64,000 nucleotides of DNA from Marinobacter sp. ANT_B65 (GTDB taxonomy: Bacteria; Pseudomonadota; Gammaproteobacteria; Pseudomonadales; Oleiphilaceae). Shown here in pieces: positions 60,177 to 64,000 of the stretch. Position 1 is the stretch's first letter; every line of letters begins with the position of its first letter. Position numbers and translations under genes: made by a program. The stretch is taken from positions 804,895-868,894 of the forward strand of contig NZ_NXGV01000001.1 of the NCBI RefSeq assembly GCF_002407605.1, in the 5' to 3' direction. The notes under the pieces were generated by a model. It saw only the letters and a list, made by a program, of their open reading frames with translations, did no database searches and was not told the origin of the DNA.

Positions 60177-60193
60177 TGGATCCCTGTTTTCTG

Positions 60194-60730
60194 CTATTTG
60201 GTGGAGTCACTGCTGCTGCCTCGGGGCTGGATGACCATTTCGACCCGGCCCGGGCCTGCGCCGGTATCCCTGCCGCCTTCTGCTGTGACTACTCTTTGCT
60301 CGGTGTCGTAATGAATAATGTCGCCGCGAAATACGTTGCCATTCTGCTCAATTACGGCTTCCCGTTCAAAGGTGAGTTGCTTGTCGGAAGCAGACCAGGT
60401 GATGTTTCGGGCTTTGGCGTCGGTTTCACCCTCACCGCTGGTAACAGGTTGCTGGTAACGGGCAGGGGAGCCGTTGGCTTCGATACGGTTGAGGCCTTCG
60501 GCGCTTCGGTACAGTACCACCCGTTCCGCCGTCAGGCGGGTTTTGCCCTGAACCAGTTCAACCGCTCCGGTGTAGGTGGCAATGCCCTTGCCATCATCCA
60601 GGCGGGCGCTGTCTGCGCTGACAGTTATAGGTGTACCGGAATCGAGATCGAAAGCCAGGGCCGGGCTGACCAGGCTTGCAGCCAAGAGAGCCGCAAGCAC
60701 CTTGTGCAATGAATTATCTGACGGTGTCAT
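60194..60730 (-). CDS. lptA: LPS transport periplasmic protein LptA
   Basis: Periplasmic beta-jellyroll bridge for LPS between LptC and LptDE. 178 residues from ATG 60730, with signal peptide [16 protein letters not shown] and OstA-type repeats ([31 protein letters not shown]). The start lies inside the end of lptC (17-base overlap). An ATG at 60775 would add 15 residues before the signal peptide and is unlikely. Confidence 0.93.
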   Translation of the reverse strand: MTPSDNSLHKVLAALLAASLVSPALAFDLDSGTPITVSADSARLDDGKGIATYTGAVELVQGKTRLTAERVVLYRSAEGLNRIEANGSPARYQQPVTSGEGETDAKARNITWSASDKQLTFEREAVIEQNGNVFRGDIIHYDTEQRVVTAEGGRDTGAGPGRVEMVIQPRGSSSDSTK

Positions 60731-61334
60731 AGCGTCCTTCCACCTGGGAGTTAAGTTCCAGAATACGTTCATCAATCCACGCGCTCATGCCTTTAGCCCG
60801 GGTAGTGCCCATGCTATCAGTTATTTCTACAAGGTCATCGGTATAGACTTTGCCCTGATCGTTATCCAGGGTCAGGCTCTCAGTGGTCAGTGTCGCTTTG
60901 CGGGTACCGATTGTACGTGTTACACGAACGTTACCGGTCAGGTATAGCAAGTCTGCACTCCGCAGCAGGCTGCCTTTCTCGGCTTTGAGGATCCAGGGCT
61001 CCGCCTCATTTGCACCGAACACTTCTGCGCTGGGTGACTCCATGGTAGCCAGGTCTTCTTCTTCAAACTGTTCGATGCGAGGGCTTGTAAAAACAATCTT
61101 GCGCTGGCCTGCTTCATCGTAAGATGTGTAGCTGCCGTTGATTACAAAACCATCAGGTTCTGCTACGCCCCGGAGTTGCCGTGCATCGCTATAGCTGGTT
61201 ATTGCCGGCTCGTCACTTTGCCACAGCAGAAAAAAGGCTGCGGCAATAGTGGCGGCGAGTGCAAGCATGCGCAGCCTGGGTCTGTTTCCCAAGGCCATGA
61301 GGGAGAGCAGGCTTTGCCTTTCGCTCTGTGCCAT
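60714..61334 (-). CDS. lptC: LPS export protein LptC
   Basis: Bitopic inner-membrane protein passing LPS from LptB2FG to LptA. 206 residues from ATG 61334, two bases after the kdsC stop. One membrane helix (MLALAATIAAAFFLLW), then a periplasmic domain with LTGNVRVTRTIGTRKATLTT and [13 protein letters not shown], typical of LptC ends. The 23-residue extension to 61403 overlaps kdsC and is rejected. Confidence 0.93.
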   Translation of the reverse strand: MAQSERQSLLSLMALGNRPRLRMLALAATIAAAFFLLWQSDEPAITSYSDARQLRGVAEPDGFVINGSYTSYDEAGQRKIVFTSPRIEQFEEEDLATMESPSAEVFGANEAEPWILKAEKGSLLRSADLLYLTGNVRVTRTIGTRKATLTTESLTLDNDQGKVYTDDLVEITDSMGTTRAKGMSAWIDERILELNSQVEGRYDTVR

Positions 61335-61336
61335 GG

Positions 61337-61900
61337 TTATGGCTCCAGGTAGGGGGCCAGTGTCGTGCCAAGCTTGCCCCCCGCTGTCAGCAGGAGGTCG
61401 CAAAGCTCCCTTACTGCGCCCTCGCCTCCGCTAACCCGGGTACAGTAATCTGCGTGCTTTCTCACCAGCCAGTATCCGTTCGGGACTGTTACTCCGAGGC
61501 CAGCGTAACGAATTGCTGGCAGATCCGGCAGGTCGTCGCCCATATAAGCGATAGCTTCTGGCCTGATGTCCAGAGTGCTAACCAGTTCCTGCAGGGCGAT
61601 TTTTTTATCTTCGCGACCTTGCATCAGATGAGGTATTCCCAGGTCTCTCATGCGTTTTTCGGTTAGTGGCGAGCTGCGGCCGGTGATGACCGCTACTTCG
61701 ATTCCGGCTGCCATGATCTGTTTCAGCCCAAGTCCATCGAGAATATTGAAACCTTTCAGCTCATCGCCTTTGGCGCTGAAGTAGATTTTGCCGTCGCTCA
61801 TGATGCCATCAACATCCAGCGCAACAAGTCTGATACGTGCAGCTTTAGCCAGTAGAGTAACCGGCCAGCTTGCTTCCAGAGGGCTATGAAGACTGGTCAT
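61337..61900 (-). CDS. kdsC: 3-deoxy-D-manno-octulosonate 8-phosphate phosphatase
   Basis: HAD-family phosphatase that makes free Kdo for lipid A. 187 residues; nucleophile motif ALDVDGIMSDGKIYF, VAVITGRSS (motif II) and YMGDDLPDLPA (motif IV). Start ATG 61900 is supported by a clear AAGGAG eight bases before it. Confidence 0.95.
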   Translation of the reverse strand: MTSLHSPLEASWPVTLLAKAARIRLVALDVDGIMSDGKIYFSAKGDELKGFNILDGLGLKQIMAAGIEVAVITGRSSPLTEKRMRDLGIPHLMQGREDKKIALQELVSTLDIRPEAIAYMGDDLPDLPAIRYAGLGVTVPNGYWLVRKHADYCTRVSGGEGAVRELCDLLLTAGGKLGTTLAPYLEP

Positions 61901-61960
61901 TAAAATGGCTCCTTGGATCACCCATTGAGTTTTTCTTCAGATCGCCCATTAACCTGCCCC

Positions 61961-62941
61961 TCAGAGCACACCGGCGCGAAGCAGGTCGTGCATATTTATT
62001 GCGCCAACAAGAGCGCCGCTCTCATCAACAACAGGAAGCGCATTGATCTTGAGCTCGTCCATTATATTGAGTGCTTCTGCAGCCAGTTGTTCGGGTTGAA
62101 TGGTTCTGCCGTTTTGTGTCATTACATCGCGCATAGGCGTGGTATGAACATCAATGGATTTGTCCAGGGTTCGACGCAGATCACCATCTGTAAAAATGCC
62201 AGTCATTGCGCCTGTGGCGTTTACAACCGTGGTCATGCCCAGACCTTTGCTGGAGATCTCAAGCAGTGCGCCGCTCAGCGTGGTGTCTTCCGTTACTTTG
62301 GGTATGCGCTCGCCAGTGTGCATGATGTCGGCTACGCGCAGCAGAAGTTTCCGCCCCAGGCTGCCGCCAGGATGAGAGAATGCAAAATCTTCCGCGCTGA
62401 ATCCCCGGGCTTCCAGTAAGGCAACGGCCAGGGCGTCACCCATTACCAGGGTTGCGGTTGTGCTGGATGTTGGTGCCAGACCGAGCGGGCAGGCTTCTGT
62501 TTTAACGCTCACATCCAGGTTTGCTACAGCTTCTTTTGCCAGTGTGGAGTCCGGGTTGCCGGTCATGCTGATCAGAGGTGCGCCCATGCGCTTGATAAGT
62601 GGCAGAATGGTAATTACTTCACTGGTGTTGCCGCTGTTGGAAATAGCAATAACCACATCCTGGCTGGTAATCATGCCCATGTCGCCGTGGCTGGCTTCCC
62701 CGGGGTGAACAAAAAATGACGGTGTTCCGGTACTGGCAAAAGTAGCCGCGATTTTGTTGGCGATGTGTCCGGATTTTCCCATTCCTGTCACAACAACCCG
62801 GCCCCGGCATGCCATGATCACTTCGCAGGCTCGTATAAAATGGCTGTCGATACGGTTTTCCAGGGCGCTGATTGCATCGCGCTCGATACGAATAGCCTGG
62901 AGTGCGGGGGTTCGGAAGTCGTACGTTTTAAATTCAGTCAT
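61961..62941 (-). CDS. kdsD: Arabinose-5-phosphate isomerase
   Basis: Converts ribulose-5-phosphate to arabinose-5-phosphate, the first step to Kdo. 326 residues with a SIS domain (VVTGMGKSGHIANKIAATFA, ISNSGNTSEV) and two C-terminal CBS domains. I start at ATG 62941 because family members are about 325 long, and the predicted promoter (-10 at 63009-63014) would start transcription about four bases before the ATG at 62998, too close for translation. First gene of the kdsD-kdsC-lptCAB run. Confidence 0.94.
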   Translation of the reverse strand: MTEFKTYDFRTPALQAIRIERDAISALENRIDSHFIRACEVIMACRGRVVVTGMGKSGHIANKIAATFASTGTPSFFVHPGEASHGDMGMITSQDVVIAISNSGNTSEVITILPLIKRMGAPLISMTGNPDSTLAKEAVANLDVSVKTEACPLGLAPTSSTTATLVMGDALAVALLEARGFSAEDFAFSHPGGSLGRKLLLRVADIMHTGERIPKVTEDTTLSGALLEISSKGLGMTTVVNATGAMTGIFTDGDLRRTLDKSIDVHTTPMRDVMTQNGRTIQPEQLAAEALNIMDELKINALPVVDESGALVGAINMHDLLRAGVL

Positions 62942-63263
62942 CGGGCGAATGGCCTGCTTTCTCGTTGATGCTTTGTCTTGAACGACGGGATTGCGCATAG
63001 ATTGGCGGAGTATAACATTTCCCGCAGCCGGGGCAGTCTGGTTACTGCAAGTTCATCAGAGAGTTAATGAGAGAATTGCCGGGATAGTTCGGTAGAACTG
63101 ATCATTGCGATCAGTACATTTTGGGATCAAGCGATTGAGCTTGCGGGTTTCTTGGCATAATGTAGCCGCTCTCTGAGAGTCAGGGGTGTTTATGATATCG
63201 CCATATAAAGAGCCAGAGGCTGCGGGCTGTAAGCTGAAGGTTATGGGCTGAAAGGTAAGAACT
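62942..63263. other. Divergent control region between kdsD and mlaF
   Basis: No gene is supported here. Leftward: TGTTATACT, an extended -10 at 63009-63017 for kdsD. Rightward: TTGAGC (63135-63140) and CATAAT (63156-63161) with a short 15-base spacer may serve mlaF. ACTGATC-N5-GATCAGT (63097-63115) is a perfect 7-bp inverted repeat. Just before mlaF the sequence GCTGAAGGTTATGGG is repeated imperfectly, leaving a two-codon ATG GGC TGA reading frame that ends 13 bases before the mlaF start. Confidence 0.45.
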
Positions 63264-64000
63264 ATGGGTTTGAGCTCGTACATATCATTGAAGGATGTTG
63301 TATTTTCCCGCTCCGGGCGCCGCATTTTCAACGGCGTGTCCATGGAGATCCCCCGTGGGAAAATTACCGCCATCATGGGGCCCAGCGGTACCGGGAAAAC
63401 CACGCTCCTGCGTTTGATAGGGGGGCAGTTGCGGCCAGATTCCGGCAGTATCATGGTAGACGGCCACTCGGTCCCTGATCTGCGCCGCAAGGAACTTTAC
63501 TCATTGCGGGAAAAAATGGGCATGCTTTTCCAGAGCGGTGCATTGTTCACGGATCTGAGCGTATTCGAGAACGTGGCATTCCCCATGCGCGTGCACACCG
63601 ACCTGCCGGAAGACATGATTCACGATATTGTATTGATGAAGCTCGAAGCTGTTGGCCTGCGGGGCGCACGCAATCTGATGCCATCCGAGCTGTCCGGCGG
63701 CATGACCCGGCGAGTTGCGCTTGCCCGCAGCATTGCTCTGGATCCGGAACTTATTATGTATGACGAGCCATTTGCGGGGCAGGATCCGATCGCCATGGGT
63801 GTGCTGGTGAAGCTGATCCGTGATCTTAACAGCTCCATGGGGCTCACCAGCGTTCTGGTATCTCATGATGTCAAGGAGTCGCTGAGTATCTGTCATTACG
63901 CCTGCATCATTGCAGATGGAAAAATCATTGGCGCGGGTACGCCGGCGGAGCTGGAGGGTCATCCGTCTGAGCAGGTACAGCAGTTTTTGCAGGGGCATCC
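63264..64000 (+). CDS. mlaF: Phospholipid transport ABC ATPase MlaF (3' end cut off)
   Basis: ATPase of the MlaFEDB complex, which moves phospholipids between the outer and inner membranes to keep lipid asymmetry. The frame is open from ATG 63264 to the window end (about 245 residues of roughly 270). Walker A GPSGTGKT at 39-46, Q-loop MGMLFQSGALFTDLSV, signature LSGGMTRRVALARSIAL and Walker B LIMYDEPFAGQDP; the FAGQDP form is typical of MlaF. Divergent from kdsD; mlaE should follow outside the window. Confidence 0.95.
   Translation, partial: MGLSSYISLKDVVFSRSGRRIFNGVSMEIPRGKITAIMGPSGTGKTTLLRLIGGQLRPDSGSIMVDGHSVPDLRRKELYSLREKMGMLFQSGALFTDLSVFENVAFPMRVHTDLPEDMIHDIVLMKLEAVGLRGARNLMPSELSGGMTRRVALARSIALDPELIMYDEPFAGQDPIAMGVLVKLIRDLNSSMGLTSVLVSHDVKESLSICHYACIIADGKIIGAGTPAELEGHPSEQVQQFLQGH

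Overview
The window is a piece of a gammaproteobacterial chromosome, most likely Marinobacter or a close relative. That assignment is inferred from protein flavour and gene order, not from any search. Several blocks match, from memory, the gene order of Pseudomonas aeruginosa: comF-bioB-bioF-bioD followed by paired acyl-CoA dehydrogenases; leuS-lptE-holA; miaB-phoH-ybeY-corC-lnt; the two-subunit pyruvate carboxylase with a divergent LysR regulator; and the long gatBAC / mreBCD-maf-rng-yhdP / lpt-rpoN-ptsN / mla region. I see no prophage, insertion sequence, CRISPR array, rRNA or tRNA. It is mostly core genome, so most of the novelty lies in intergenic DNA and a few atypical proteins.

Layout. 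1-2.6 kb: hisZ (start cut off) and purA. 2.6-5.8 kb (minus): srkA, a small membrane-anchored protein, cmoA and cmoB (tRNA wobble uridine modification). 6-7.8 kb: an FAD-dependent 2-hydroxyglutarate-oxidase-like enzyme and comF. 7.8-11 kb: the biotin genes bioB, bioF and bioD behind two BirA-type operators and a good sigma70 promoter. 11-16.2 kb: two small proteins of unknown role, then two long acyl-CoA dehydrogenases, the first behind a PsrA-like box. 16.2-22.4 kb: an EndA-like nuclease with an altered active-site motif, a coiled-coil protein, holA, lptE, leuS and a zinc-ribbon protein. 22.5-27.8 kb (minus): miaB, phoH, ybeY, corC, lnt. 28.1-33.4 kb: trmH, yejK, cysD and cysN (with a degenerate APS-kinase-like tail) and a PilZ protein. 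33.7-40.2 kb: rimO, then a pycA-pycB-carbonic anhydrase operon facing a LysR regulator. 40.1-53.6 kb: gatCAB, a BON/MscS channel, mreBCD, maf, rng, yhdP. 53.6-64 kb (minus): kdsD-kdsC-lptCAB-rpoN-hpf-ptsN-rapZ-npr-mgtE-darP, with mlaF leaving the window divergently.

How the genes fit together. Biotin made by BioBFD is needed by the PycB carrier domain at 35.8 kb. The carbonic anhydrase next to PycB can supply bicarbonate to the same reaction. CysDN feeds sulfur assimilation, which supplies the radical-SAM enzymes BioB, MiaB and RimO. The lpt, kds and mla genes together build and maintain the outer-membrane lipopolysaccharide layer.

Most interesting signal. Three intergenic elements (about 9.0, 22.5 and 28.0 kb) share a conserved core of about 54 nt that holds two small hairpins. 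Each core sits between long arms that pair with each other but are unrelated in sequence from element to element. A fourth element at 28.9 kb has the same design with a different core. I do not know a published name for this family.
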